From Abelmoschus esculentus (lineage: Eukaryota > Streptophyta > Magnoliopsida > Malvales > Malvaceae): a stretch of DNA of 64,000 nt. The DNA lies in NCBI GenBank assembly GCA_035048815.1, contig JAUCBN010000037.1, positions 11,622,001 to 11,686,000 of the forward strand. The letters run 5' to 3'. A program made the position numbers and the translations under genes. Positions 21,830-32,927 of this stretch are shown piece after piece. The notes under the pieces are model-generated. The model made no database searches and had not been told where the DNA came from. It was given only the letters and a program-made list of their open reading frames with translations. Position 1 is the stretch's first letter; the number at the start of each line of letters is the position of its first letter.

Positions 21830-22610
21830 GTAATATTAATTGTAAGCAGTATTCTTGTTGTAGCAATCAAACATTGACAATAAACTGTGTCAAACAATAG
21901 ATTAATCTTTGGACTAACGTACTATTCACATAAAATACCATATAATTGTCACACATTTATCGCCACAGTTTTCGTTGTAATTCGGCCAAATATTAATTTT
22001 TCTTTGGGCCAATTAATAAACGCATGAATTACAAAGACTCGTAATTATCTTAATATTTTAAATAAACTAATCTACACAAAAGCGGTCACTTTGGTGACAT
22101 TATGTTTCAATTAATCTATTAAAATATTAGATATCCGAAGCCAAAATATGAATTTAATTGTTTCAAAATATTTTTCTTAATTTTATCTTTCACTCAAAGT
22201 AAAAGATAACCAAAATAATAATAAATTTGAATAAAGGTAACCTTATCACAAGATATCGGACACTCCATTAATATTTTATCTTTGGACAAAATATTAACTT
22301 GTAAGTAATATCTTGGTGCAGTAATCAAACATTGATAATAAGCATATGTCAAACAAAAAACTTTCTTTGGGCCGATTTATTGTTCACATATAAAACTGAA
22401 TAATTGTCACATGTTTATTATCATAGTTGCATATGTAACATTGCTAATTATTAATCTTCCTTTGGGCCAATTAATATTAGCATAAACTGAATTACATGTG
22501 CAAAACCTTCTATATTTTAAAATAAAATAATTTTCACAATAAAGATCACTTTGGTGACTTAATGCTTCAATTAATTTATCTTAAAATATATAACATAAAT
22601 ATACCAATAT
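21830..22610 (-). repeat. Duplicated leader segment of copia E
   Basis: Two direct copies of about 290-330 bases, roughly 21830-22125 and 22280-22600. Both contain, in order, gcagtaatcaaacattga-like sequence, ctttgggcc(a/g)att, caattgtcacat-like sequence, ctttgggccaattaat and cactttggtgac. They lie between the primer site and the coding remnants, so they are part of the 5' leader. Confidence 0.6.
22085..22098. other. Perfect hairpin GTCAC-TTTG-GTGAC in copia leader
   Basis: Five-base stem and four-base loop. The second leader copy has ATCAC-TTTG-GTGAC at 22545-22558. The other copia element of this window has the perfect form at 45841-45854, also between primer site and gag. Confidence 0.5.
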
Positions 22611-23647
22611 TCAAACTTAATATTTATAACAGTCAAAGCTAAGTTTTCTGATAACACTTTAAGATTTCGAAATAACCTAAAATAAGGTTATCTAAATGAG
22701 GCTACCAGAATTTAAAGAACCGAAATCTTTGACTGTTCTCCAAAAAATTTCTTAAATATGTATTTACCATAATTAAAGTCAATCAAAATATTTAATCTTT
22801 AACTAAAAGTCAAAAACATAAGCATCATACAAATAAGTAATTCATATAATGATTACTTGAAACTTTAATATAATCATAATAATTTAATAATCAAAAATAA
22901 AATTTTGATCAAACCGAATTGAATATATCAATACCAAATATATATTCTATAATACATAATAACATGTGATCAAAACTAAATACCGAATATATTAATTAAC
23001 TACGTAAAGTAGTATACTTTAAAAGTAACATGTCGAAAGATCATTCAATCATAACTTAAAAAACATAAACCAGATATAATGCTTCAATAGCCAACTTGAT
23101 TATAAAATATTTAAATCATGATAAATTTATCACGACAAAACCGAAATTAATTATATTTTTCTTTGTTACTAATGACCAAAACTAAAATTTTGATATAACC
23201 GAATTTAACTTAATACTCAATGATCAAAATTAAAATTTTGATCTAACGGAATTAAATATATATTTTAAATAAAATATATATTCCATGTCAATAAATTAAA
23301 TATGCAATTTATAAAATAAAAGCCATAAAAAAAACATTCATATAAAAAAAATTTACTGTAACTAATGAATATATGATATAACATGAATATTCATTATTTT
23401 AAAACCCTAAAGTTATCACCGCATAACCAAAACAAATCACAAAATCCACAAACAAATTGATTGCGGCATATAAAGATTAATTCACAACCGTTTTTTTAAC
23501 TAATTACGGAAAAAAGTGATTTAGTCTTATACAATTAATTATTAAACTGTAACGAAACAAATAATTCATAGAATTATATTTAATTTCGGATCGATAATAT
23601 AAATTAAAACTCAAAAACTTATGATCTCAATGATTCGACATAATTCT
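22611..23647 (-). other. Remaining leader of copia E
   Basis: Very AT-rich, without ORFs. Phrases such as aaattttgatcwaaccgaat recur at about 22900, 23190 and 23235, so it is internally repetitive. It ends at the primer site. Confidence 0.4.
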
Positions 23648-23662
23648 GGCTCTGATGTCACT

Positions 23663-24087
23663 TGTTAGAAATAAAATATATTCAATACGAATATAAACCC
23701 AAGATCTATACATGTCAAATCATCAAGAACGATAAAATAAATAAACTGAATGCGGAAGCGTACCTGAATTAATCTCGATAGAGTTTTTCCAAAGGGTTTA
23801 ATCTTCTAAGAAGTTAGGTTACCTCTTGCCACACAACTCGGGGAAAAGAGATATACAAGTTAACCTAATTCTTGGGACCATAACCTCTTTATATAGTTGA
23901 TTTAATAACCAACTATTAAGTATTTATAATTCTGCCCCTCATCAAATTATAAATACACCTTATGGTATCTACACTTTTAATTCCATGACAATTTAATATC
24001 TATAACACGTGTAACATAATTGGTCACTTAATTACGTGTTAAACTTTATACATATGTGCCCACTATTATTGAATTTTTAATCCAACA
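23663..24087 (-). repeat. Right (5') LTR of copia E
   Basis: 425 bases from tgttagaaat to ...atccaaca on the plus strand, next to the primer site at 23648-23660. Differs from the left LTR by scattered substitutions and a few small indels, so the insertion is not recent. Confidence 0.88.
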
Positions 24088-24092
24088 ATAGG

Positions 24093-26427
24093 CAATTCAA
24101 ATCCAATTTATAAGCTAACATCAACATAGGTAATCATTTTAGCCATTGAAAGTATAATTAGCATAAACATCATTCTCAATATATATCTCATCCCCATTAC
24201 TCTCTCACTACTAGTAATGTTATAAAGGCATACTTGAGCTTTCACTTGGCGGTTACATGGAATCCTCATTTTCTTTTTTCTGCCTCCACATTAAATACTC
24301 TACATTGCAAGGTAAATGAGAGGGTAAGCATAAGCTTAGTGAGTAAATAAAATCATATTTAAAAACATCATGCAATGCAGCCCATAATATACTAAAATCA
24401 AGTTTAAAAACCAAATTATGCTCTAAGTAAGAAAATGTCCATAGCTGTCAACGCCACTATTTAAAAATCAACAAGGGTAAATAACCATGGCTCATAAGCC
24501 ACAAAATCTTTCAAAAATACCTTTTCGAAATCACATTCTTTGTAAGCATAAAAAGTCTTACATGTTACTCATAGCAAAGTTTAAAAAACATTGGAGATCG
24601 TTAACATAACACATGCGATTCTTGAAATGCACCAAAATAGTAAATAATTTACACTTGCATTTTTCACATGTTGGTTAAGTGACACGATTAGACTTACCTC
24701 TAATCGTTGGGATAAATGGACACACGTGAATAGCATCGTACACCAATTCATGCAGATTGACTATCACAATCTAAAGATCCCACCTTAGTGACCGGGATAG
24801 TTCGTCATACCCGAATGCAATATGAATATCATACCACACAACACTAGGCTAACCTCTAATGCATCACTCAAGGAATTTAAAACACGTACGAATTTGTATT
24901 TATAGTGCACTGTACATCCTATTGATCAATCAACTTATCCCTTTAAACATCCTCTTAATATCCAACACAAAACAAAACCAATGCTCAAGTTTTCAAGTTA
25001 AAACAATATGTAACCATATTTATCCCACTATCTCATGCACCAAATGCATAAACCGGTAAAAACCATTTTTCTCATGTTTTCTAAAACAAAGCCATGAGAG
25101 CATCATATCAATATAAAACCTATGTAAAAAATATCATGAGCATTGAAACACATGCATATTCACATATGCACAAGTATAAAATAAGCATGACTAAGCATAG
25201 TAAAAACAAGGCATAATACGGAAACCTTTAAGAAATAAATACTTAAAACATACTTCCGAATATAGAGAGTTTTTTCACACCTTTATTAAACTCCCAAACC
25301 TTTGAAAACTTATTTAAAACACTGTAGAATTTACAACCCTCATAATCCACTCGCTATTTTATCGAAACTTGCTCGACAAGTCACCCGAAAATGCAATTCG
25401 GCTTTCCAATCTCCTTAAAAATTATCCTCTACCTCTTGACCTGATTCAATCATCAAGATAAGAGGGTTTATTGCATTAAAATGCACTCAAACATCCCTTA
25501 AGTCGGACCAATACATGGCAGCCCCTAAAAAACCCATAAAATTTAACCGAAACTCACCGAAATCCTCTCCAAACACCACCTAAACCTTGTATACGGGATT
25601 AGATACTTAAAACCCATTTTAATTACATATAAAAACTTCAAGATTCATGTATTTAAGCAACAAAAACATCCATTAAAATCCTTGAACGAAAATCAAGAAA
25701 ATAATAGAATTTTTATCAAAAAAACCCGATTTTATTGATTCAAGACATTAAAGATTGTTGCAATCAACCAAGAACTTAGGAATTTTATTAAAAAAAACTT
25801 AAGGTTTCAGAGGTTTGAATGATTCTCACCTCCAAATCTGATCAAACCTCCTTCCAAGGTCTAAAACAAGAAAAACTAAAAAAAAACTAATATATTTTGA
25901 AGAATAAAAATATAAAGAATTAACCCCAAAAAAAATTATTGAAAAGATTAGTGTTTACATTTGAAAATATGATAAAGTGCTGCCAAGAAGAGTTGAAGTC
26001 GAAATATTAACATAGGTTTATGTTTGTGATATAAAAATAGGTTTTTAGGAATTAAATTAAGTAATTTGGGTTATACATTTTAAAATTTGGGTCAAGAGTT
26101 AATTAAATAAGCCAATGGAAGTTTAGATCAACTAGAATTACATTTGGATCAAATCCCCTTAAAGATTCAAAATTTTGACTTAGTTTTATAAATTGTCCTC
26201 AAGTTTTTAACTTTTACAAAATAGTCATTGATTTCAAAATCCTAGAGATTCAAGGGTCAATTTTCGAAATTGAGTTGACCTAAATCAAATATATATTAAT
26301 AAGGATTTTAGGATATTTTTCATAATTTATTTTGATTTAAAACTAATTTTTAAGTATTTAATCCCGAACTAGGCTAAACCAACAAAACGGTTCACTAAAC
26401 TTGTAGGTCCAATTTTGGGGCATTACA
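24093..26427 (-). repeat. Gypsy LTR (family shared with 57941-58837)
   Basis: Ends on the plus strand with ...aattttggggcattaca, the same TGTAA-x-CCCC terminus style as the other gypsy LTRs. The block 24321-24346 (gagggtaagcataagcttagtg) resembles blocks at 6311 and 17413. 24980-25860 is similar to 57960-58830. No primer site or ORF. The left edge is unclear because copia E sits in it. The LINE starts directly at the right edge, so the LTR probably inserted in the LINE. Confidence 0.6.
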
Positions 26428-28375
26428 AATAAGATTAGTTGACTCAGGCTGAGGCTTTGGAAAGTAAGTTTTCTGAAACTGAAGTGTGGAATGCTATTTT
26501 CAATGCTAAGGGGGACCATGCTCATGGGCCTGATGGATTCAATCTTGTTTTCTATAAGTGTTATTGGTCGCAACTGAAGGAAGATATTATGTGTTTCTTC
26601 AAAGATTTTGATGTTTGAAGAGATTGGATTGCTCTTTAATTGCTAACAAAACAATTGATTTTGTTTCTAAATCTGGCCATAGTGGCATTGCTTTCAAAAT
26701 TAACTTTAAAAAGGCTTATGATATTGTTAATTGGGGATTTTTAATTCAGATTCTAAGAAAATGTGGTTTTGGTGAAAAATTGTGTTGGTGGATTTTGTAA
26801 TGCATTTATTCAGCTAAAATCTCGGTATTGGTGAATGGATCTCTGAACAAAGCTTTTAACATTTCTAGAGGTATTCGATAAGGGTGTTCCTTGTCTCATA
26901 TACTCTTTAATTTTTTTGGTGAAGCTTTGAATCTGATTCTTTTAAAGGTAACTACTCTTGGCCTATTTTCTGGTTTTAGTGTAGGAAGAAGTGCTAATGA
27001 CATCATGGTGTCTCATCTAAAATTTGTGGATGACCTCTTAATTTTTTGTGATGCTTCAAAACCTAAGTGTGTAATGACAAAAGGATTCTTAGAAATTTTA
27101 AATTAGCATCGGGTCTTAAATTAAATCTCAAGAGAGAAAGTTGATGGATATCAATATAGACGAAGTTGTTCTCCAAGGATGGGCTGCGAACATTGGTTGC
27201 ATGGTGGACTAAAAGATTAAATAAGCTCATGGCTAGGTTTTTTTTTTTTTGGGGGGGGGGGTAATTCGGCTCATAAACCAAAGATTCATTGGATTAGATG
27301 TGATCTTGTGTGCAAACAAACTCAAGTGAGTGGTCTTAAAATTTCGGATTTGGTCACCACTAATAAAGTTCTTCTTAGTAAGTTGTGTGTGCGATACGAT
27401 AATGAGAAAGATTGTTATTTGTGTAATGTGTTTTTTTTTAAATCTTTTAGTGGTAATCATGGTTTACTTCCTCTAAAACCAGATTATAGGCATGATTCTT
27501 GGATTTGGAACGATATCCTTAAAACTTTTCATAGGAACGACAGTGTTGGGCTTTATTTGAAGGCTAATTTATCTTTACTAGTGGGAGAGGGATCTAATAT
27601 TTTATTTTTGGGAGGATATATGGCTTGGGGTTAAGGTTATGAAAGATCGTCTCTCGTTTATATGTGTTGTCACTTAAAAAGAGTGGTTCAATTACCGATT
27701 TTGGTGTGAAAAATGGGTCTCAATGGCCTTGGAATATTCCTCTTCGTAGACCCCTCTTTGATAGAGAATTAAGTAACTATAATGCATTTATGAATTGCCT
27801 TAACAACTTTAAGTCTAGTGGTTTAGACCATGATTAGGTTCGTTGGTCAGGTTCCGATGATTACTCCTTCTCGGTTAAATCTCTCAAGAAGATCGTTAAT
27901 GGTCCTCTTCCTTCAAAGAAATTCAAGAATCAATTCGTTTGGATTGGTTTGGCCCCGCCAAAAGTTGAACTATTTTTGTGGTTGGTTATGAAGAATCGAG
28001 TACCGATTAAAGTAGAAATCATTAAAAGGGGTATCTTCTATCCCTGATAACCTTTGTCCACTTTGCAAAAAAATTCCTGAAACCTCAATGCGTCTTTTCT
28101 TCAATTGTTGGTTTAGCCGGAAGGTTTGGTCTTCCTTTTACTCAATGTTGGGGATAGCCATTGTATTTCCATATGAGCCTAAAGATTTTTTTAGAAGTTT
28201 GGAGTTCCTTTGCAAAGGCTTTGAGAACCGTTCCTTAATAAAAAATCAATTTCTGACATTATGAAGTGGTCTCCCCCTCCTCTCGGATGCTCAAAATTGA
28301 ATGTGGGTGGTGTTATCTCGTCTACTGGGGGTAAGTGTGGTATTGGGCTTGTCCGAAATAACAAGAATTACAAAA
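26428..28375 (+). pseudogene. LINE fragment (reverse transcriptase to RNase H start)
   Basis: Plus-strand non-LTR retrotransposon. Recognisable in order: GPDGFNLVFYKCYW (26525), a deletion, then IAFKINFKKAYDIVNWGFL (26690), SISRGIR-stop-GCSLS region (26870), HLKFVDDLLIF (27015; the FADD box with Ala replaced by Val), KPKIHWIRCDLVCK (27280), the zf-RVT region with APPKVELFLWLVMKNRVPIK (27950), and WSPPPLGCSKLNVGG of an RNase H start (28270). Several stops and frameshifts. Both ends are cut by LTR sequence and no poly(A) end is present. Confidence 0.85.
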
Positions 28376-28694
28376 ATACATCATAGGGCTCAACAAGTAC
28401 TAACCCAATACATAAATATATTTGTATTTTGATACTGAAATTCCAACTTTGATGGTGCTCCGCCAGTTTCAACTTCACCTAACCTACGCACGAAAACACA
28501 TTTCGAAACGTTGAGATACATAATCTTAGTGGGTACACCGTCACTCGACCAACATCATACATATAATGAATAAAACAAAGCAATACATGTAATACCATAC
28601 ATGATATGATGGCGCTACCATAAACACCTAAACACATGGCATCATGAATTTATACTAACGCACAAAGCAAATACATGTCAAACCAAAACCACAA

Positions 28695-28900
28695 GGTAGT
28701 GAGGCTCCCGTCCACACAACATCGGGATCCTACACTATGGGTGAGGCTTGTGTCCAAAAAGCATCGGGATCCTACACTTGAGGATTGAGGCACACGTCCA
28801 CACAGTATCAGGATCCTCTAAATCCAATGCTTGGAATGTTACATCGAGCATCTTTAACTAAGGCCCACGTCTACACAATATCGGGATCCTCCATTTATAA
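28695..28900. repeat. Four degenerate tandem units
   Basis: The motif gaggc-x-cgtccacacaacatcgggatcct occurs at about 28698, 28742, 28787 and 28861, with spacings of 44, 45 and 74 bases. Confidence 0.65.
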
Positions 28901-29259
28901 ATAATCTTCAATAAATCACTCGGAATATTACATCATATGTGGCTTTCTTTGTGTTATATCACTATTTTAGGTATCCAGATTCCCATCACACAAGGGTTTC
29001 CCTAAGCTAAGCAACCTATTAATACAGACCAAAGTCCTAGCTATCACAAATCATCAACAACATCAAAGATACTTAGGAGTTCTATCATTCCATTTAATCA
29101 AACAAGACTTACCAACCTTTTTTAGTTCAATTATTCATATTTGAGCTTACTTTATCAATTCCTTGAATTTATTAGTTGTTTTGCATCATAAGATACCCTT
29201 AGACCCCTATTATTACAAATTGTAGAGCCCCAAAGCGAAAGTGTTAATTTTTTGACAGA

Positions 29260-29630
29260 TTATCGAGCGAGTATCGATACGCCTATATGGGTATTAGTAC
29301 GCACCCTGGTATTGATACGCCTTCTTTGCGTATCGATATATTGCTACCCTTTTACGAGACAAAAATCCTACTCGTACCGATACGGCCCATCCCCGTATCA
29401 GTACCAATTTAAACTAGTATCAATATGCCTACCTAGTCTTAAACAATGTAACATTGCTATTGATACGCCCTTGCGTACCGTTACTGAAAAACGTCTCAAG
29501 AATTAGCATAAAGCAGGGGTAGCAATACACGGGGTTGGCGTACCGATACGTCTGCAAACGAAGCCCTTATTTTCTCTCTATGGTATCGATACGCACCCAG
29601 CCCGTATCGGTATGCCTACACGATTTTGTA
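29260..29630. repeat. Cluster of TATCGATACG-like palindromes
   Basis: About 13 forms of (g)tatcgatacgcc in 370 bases, for example gtatcgatacgcc at 29274, gtattgatacgcc at 29308, cgtatcgatat at 29329, cgtaccgatacg at 29375, cgtaccgatacg at 29539 and ggtatcgatacgc at 29582, with many one- or two-base variants. Spacing is irregular, so this is not a classical tandem array. Confidence 0.75.
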
Positions 29631-30481
29631 GGTCTGGACCTAAAATTCACTAAGAACTCCGGCCAAAACTAACCTAATCAATCCCAAACTATTCCTACAC
29701 ATTCATGAAGAGGTTTATGATGTTTTACTACCATTTTTAAGCCATGAATCATTAATTCCGAATTTCACCATTAAAGGCTCCCTAAACTACTAAACCAAAT
29801 CAAACATGATATACACAAGAAATGAAGCCTAACTTCATGAGATGAATGATGCAAATGGGAGTTAGAGGGGTATCAACCTCTAGCAAACAAACTGCAAACC
29901 CAACAACCACTTATTCAAGCTTTTTCTTTGTCAAGCTTCCTTGAAGGTTCTCCAACTTCTTTCTTTACAAGATAGAAATTAAAACCAACAATTAGGCTTT
30001 GATAGGTATGATTCAAGAGCTGGAAACTTGAACAAAACATAAAAGAATCCAACTATATCCCCTTATTCTCGTTCTTGCTTCTCCACACACTTCAACACCA
30101 ACCTCCACCAAAACACACCATTTTTACCTTGACTTATAGATCTCCCAAGGCTCTACAACTTACCCTCAAGACTTAAAACGGGATTCCTCAACAAAACCAA
30201 CAAAGTTTGCACCTTTAACCAAACTTTCTAGGAGAAGAAGATGAAAATGGAGAAGGAAAACAAGGATGACTTCATCCAAACAACTTTGTGCAGCAAAAAC
30301 AAAACTCCCCCTCCTCTTTGTCTTCAACAAAGAAAATTACTAAAAAGACTTTCAAAAACCTCTTTGGGATAAAGATAACCCAAAACCATGACCTAAAATC
30401 AGCCCAACACTCAAACTCGAGGTCCAAACGAGGCCAAAACATCGGATTAACCCAACACTTGGATCCGAAGTCCGAGTCATT

Positions 30482-30640
30482 ACATTTTCTACCAATATGG
30501 GATTCACTTTCTATACTAAAATATGTGCTTATATGTAATGAACATTTTCTACCAATGTGAGATTTGTTCCTACACTAAAATGAATGATTGTATGTAAACT
30601 TACCCATCAATGTGGGATTTATTTCTTAAACTGATTATTG
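30482..30640. repeat. Three short tandem repeats of about 58 bases
   Basis: Units begin acattttctaccaatatggg (30482), acattttctaccaatgtgag (30541) and acttacccatcaatgtggga (30598). Each is followed by a t/c-rich stretch and 'actaaaat'-type sequence. The third is degenerate. Confidence 0.65.
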
Positions 30641-31437
30641 TTATCAACTATTTATTATGACCTTATTTATGTATTAATACTCGGACAGAATATGGGTATG
30701 ACATAAACATAACAGAAAAAGTGATGGATTGTTTTGAAGGAAGATGCATGGATATAATACTTGGGCGAACTTTGAAAAACATTTTTTTAATCTAATTAAA
30801 AGGATTTTTACGTAGTATAAAAATATACAATTGAAAAACATTTTTTTCTTATATGAATATGACACGTTCGATTAATAAAATGGATTATTATCAAATATTG
30901 ATGGTGAAAGTTAAAAGTTTTTATAAGCGCTTTATTTTTAGGGTTTAATAGCTTGGTTTGGGGGTAAGGTTTAAGGTTTTAGAGGTATGGATTTAAAATT
31001 TAGGGTTTATAGTTAGAATTAAGGATTTAGAGGTTAGGGTTTAGTTTTCAGGGTAATATGATGAAGGTTTAAGTTTTAATCTATAACCCTAAACCATATA
31101 TTTCAACCACTATCCCTAAATTCATAACTCATACACCTAAGCCCCTAAATCATACACCCTAAACTAAATCCTTAAAACTAAAGTAATTGTAAAAACTTTT
31201 AATTTTTAAAGTCATATCGTATAATTACCCTAATGAACTAATACCAATAACAAAATGGGATATAGTGTAAATTCTAGGAATATTCTTTGGAAATGGGTTT
31301 TAGAGAAATTATTAGACTCGTCACTACGTTATTTATAGTTTCAACTAATAAGATTCGTTTACTTCAAAGTAACATTCAAATAACTAAATAACTCTTATTA
31401 AAAAATAAAAAAAAAATTTAAAAAAGAATTAGGATGA
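30641..31437. other. AT-rich intergenic DNA with telomere-like words
   Basis: No gene seen. 30938-31065 has repeated gggttta/aggtttag words on the plus strand. 31080-31175 has the complement (aaccctaaa, atccctaaa, caccctaaac), so the two form a loose inverted repeat around 31075. Confidence 0.5.
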
Positions 31438-32014
31438 ATAAATTTTAGAGTTGACTTTTGGGATGATCGCTTATGTTTTTCCCGGTATAGAGTTGGTCGC
31501 CAGTTTTCAAAAATGACTAATAAAATCACCTATATTTTAGGGGTGTAAATTTTTAGTCACTCAATCGTTTGTTGTAGTTAAATATTAACAATTTGATTAT
31601 CTAACAATAGAAAAAAAAAAAAGGATAAACTACTATAATGACCACTTATATTTATCACGTGTATATTTTTAATCTTTATTTTTAAAAAATTAAACGTTAT
31701 GGATACTATTTTAAAAAATTATTTCTAATTTTTTTCTTTAAATTTTTAAGAATTCATTTTTCAACCCTAAAACTTCTAATTTTTGTACTTCCTAATTTCT
31801 AATTTTGGATTTCTAAAAATTCTTTTTTTATTGTTCCAAATTTACGTTTGATACTTAAATATTAAATTAGACAATTATTTTGAATATAAATATTTGTATA
31901 TGACAATGTAATTAAACTTTTATTCTTTTATCTGCTGAGAGAATAATCTTGGACCGTGGACATCTAAAAATAAAATACCCATTAACCAAGGAATAGATAT
32001 CTCGTGAAACGTAC

Positions 32015-32174
32015 CCATGAAACCGTGTCGATGCTGTCTGTTTCATGTTTTCCTGTCAGTCTTCTCTCATTTCTTTCACCATAGGCACTAATATGCCCCT
32101 TGTGGCGAAGCGACAAGTTCAAGATGGCTTTCTTCATAACTTCAAAGCCTCCATGTTGCCTCATGCTCTTCCTA
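32015..32174 (-). pseudogene. Glutamine synthetase exon fragment (captured)
   Basis: On the minus strand, cag at 32177-32175 acts like an acceptor. It is followed by (T)AGGAAGAGCATGAGG and the residues HGGFEVMKKAILNLSLRHK, GHISAYGERNERRLTGK and HETDSIDT, ending at tgg|gtacgt, a donor-like site, at 32014-32011. This is the C-terminal part of plant glutamine synthetase, bounded as in the normal exon. The active-site loop has Gly replaced by Arg (YGE-R-NERRLTG). The rest of the enzyme's C-terminus is absent. Splice-site remains show a DNA-level copy, not a processed one. Confidence 0.75.
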
Positions 32175-32290
32175 CTGCATTAAGAAATACGTTTCGTTAT
32201 GATTCAAAAACTGATACTGTATAAGTTTATTATAAAATTCATATAACTCCCAAAATTTATAATAAAGCTCAGAAAAGTCAGTTATAAGAC

Positions 32291-32328
32291 TTGTAATTGG
32301 TGTGCCATCGAGCACCATTCCAGTTACC
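32291..32328 (-). pseudogene. Glutamine synthetase mini-exon remnant
   Basis: Minus strand after an AG at 32330-32329: residues GNWNGARWHTNY, matching the conserved GDWNGAGAHTNYS segment of glutamine synthetase, which precedes the T-K-S-M segment of the exon at 32015-32174 in the enzyme. An intron-sized gap of about 115 bases separates them. The donor side is worn (tacaagtctta). Two active-site residues have changed (Gly-Ala to Arg-Trp). Confidence 0.55.
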
Positions 32329-32330
32329 CT

Positions 32331-32631
32331 AGCAAAAGTAAAACGAATTGAACAAACCCGATTGACAGTGTTGTTCTCAGACAAGGCGAACACTGTAAAT
32401 TTCTCAGTGCTTTTAGCAAATAAGTAGTAGAAAACAAAGAATTTATATCCATATTCTTCAGCTTAGTGGATTAGTGGATCACGACTAGTGATTTTTACTT
32501 TCTCTGCTTGATGAGGGAACTGCTGGTCCAAAGCTACAAATTCTACCAACTTAGCATTTATCAGCAGGAATTGAGCAAAAATGTACTGATTATTACGCGA
32601 TGATGTAATCATAAAGCCATTTGGTAGATTT
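32331..32631 (-). pseudogene. Unrecognised coding-like fragment in the Pack element
   Basis: The minus strand reads nearly open from 32631: YIFAQFLLINAKLVEF, then HQAEKVKITSRD, a stop, then AEEYGYKFFVFYYLFAKS. The phrase FLLINAKLVEF followed by a K/R-x-SRD stretch recalls the FBD region of plant F-box proteins, but the match is weak. It does not fit glutamine synthetase, so it may be a second captured gene piece. Confidence 0.3.
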
Positions 32632-32927
32632 GTTTTAAGGTTAAAAAATGAATTTTTAAAAATTTAAAGAGGAAATTAAAAATAATTTTTTTTATAATAT
32701 CAAAACGTTTAATTTATATATGATAAACGTAAGTGATCATTGTAATAATTTATCTTTTTTTATTATGAGATCAATAAACTGTTAATATTTAACAATAAAT
32801 GGTTGAATGATTAAAACTTTATATTCCGAAAATATAAATAATTTTATCGGTCACTTTTAAAAATCAACGATCAACTCTATACTAATACAACATAAATGAT
32901 TATTTAATAATTAACCCTAAATTTTAT

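Larger units (their letters stand above)
16930..24087 (-). mobile_element. Copia element E (Ty1/copia), decayed
   Basis: Minus-strand element with LTRs at 16930-18909 (interrupted) and 23663-24087, both TG...CA on the plus strand, and a perfect 5-bp target duplication atagg at 16925-16929 and 24088-24092. The primer site (23648-23660, sense TGACATCAGAGCC) is a worn tRNA-Met type. The polypurine tract next to the left LTR reads CCCAAGTGGGAGAT on the sense strand. The internal 4.75 kb holds only fragments of RNase H and reverse transcriptase. Confidence 0.88.
28376..30484 (-). repeat. Gypsy LTR-like stretch
   Basis: No ORF. Ends tccgagtcattaca, like the LTR end at 26427. The interior has imperfect tandem repeats (28695-28900), a TATCGATACG cluster (29260-29630) and a CT/CA-rich part. 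tattattaca at 29217 followed by tgtagagcccc at 29222 could mark a junction of two LTRs. I could not settle this without a second copy. Confidence 0.45.
31438..32927. mobile_element. Long-TIR DNA element carrying host gene fragments (Pack-type)
   Basis: Arms 31438-31769 (about 332 bases) and 32632-32927 (about 296 bases) are inverted copies. Reading the right arm on the minus strand and the left arm on the plus strand gives the same series: tagggttaatt/tagagttgact, tatagagttgrtcg, taaaat-acctatattt, gttaaatattaaca, ataaactactataatgaccactta, then tttaaatttttaa and ttcatttt. Long TIRs with captured gene pieces point to a Mutator-like (Pack-MULE) element. I could not find a convincing target duplication, so it is old or the ends are off by a few bases. 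No transposase is visible. Confidence 0.7.

Noticed and set aside
29260..29630. CRISPR-like reading of the TATCGATACG cluster
   Set aside because: Repeats are 10-12 bases, degenerate and irregularly spaced in a plant nuclear context.
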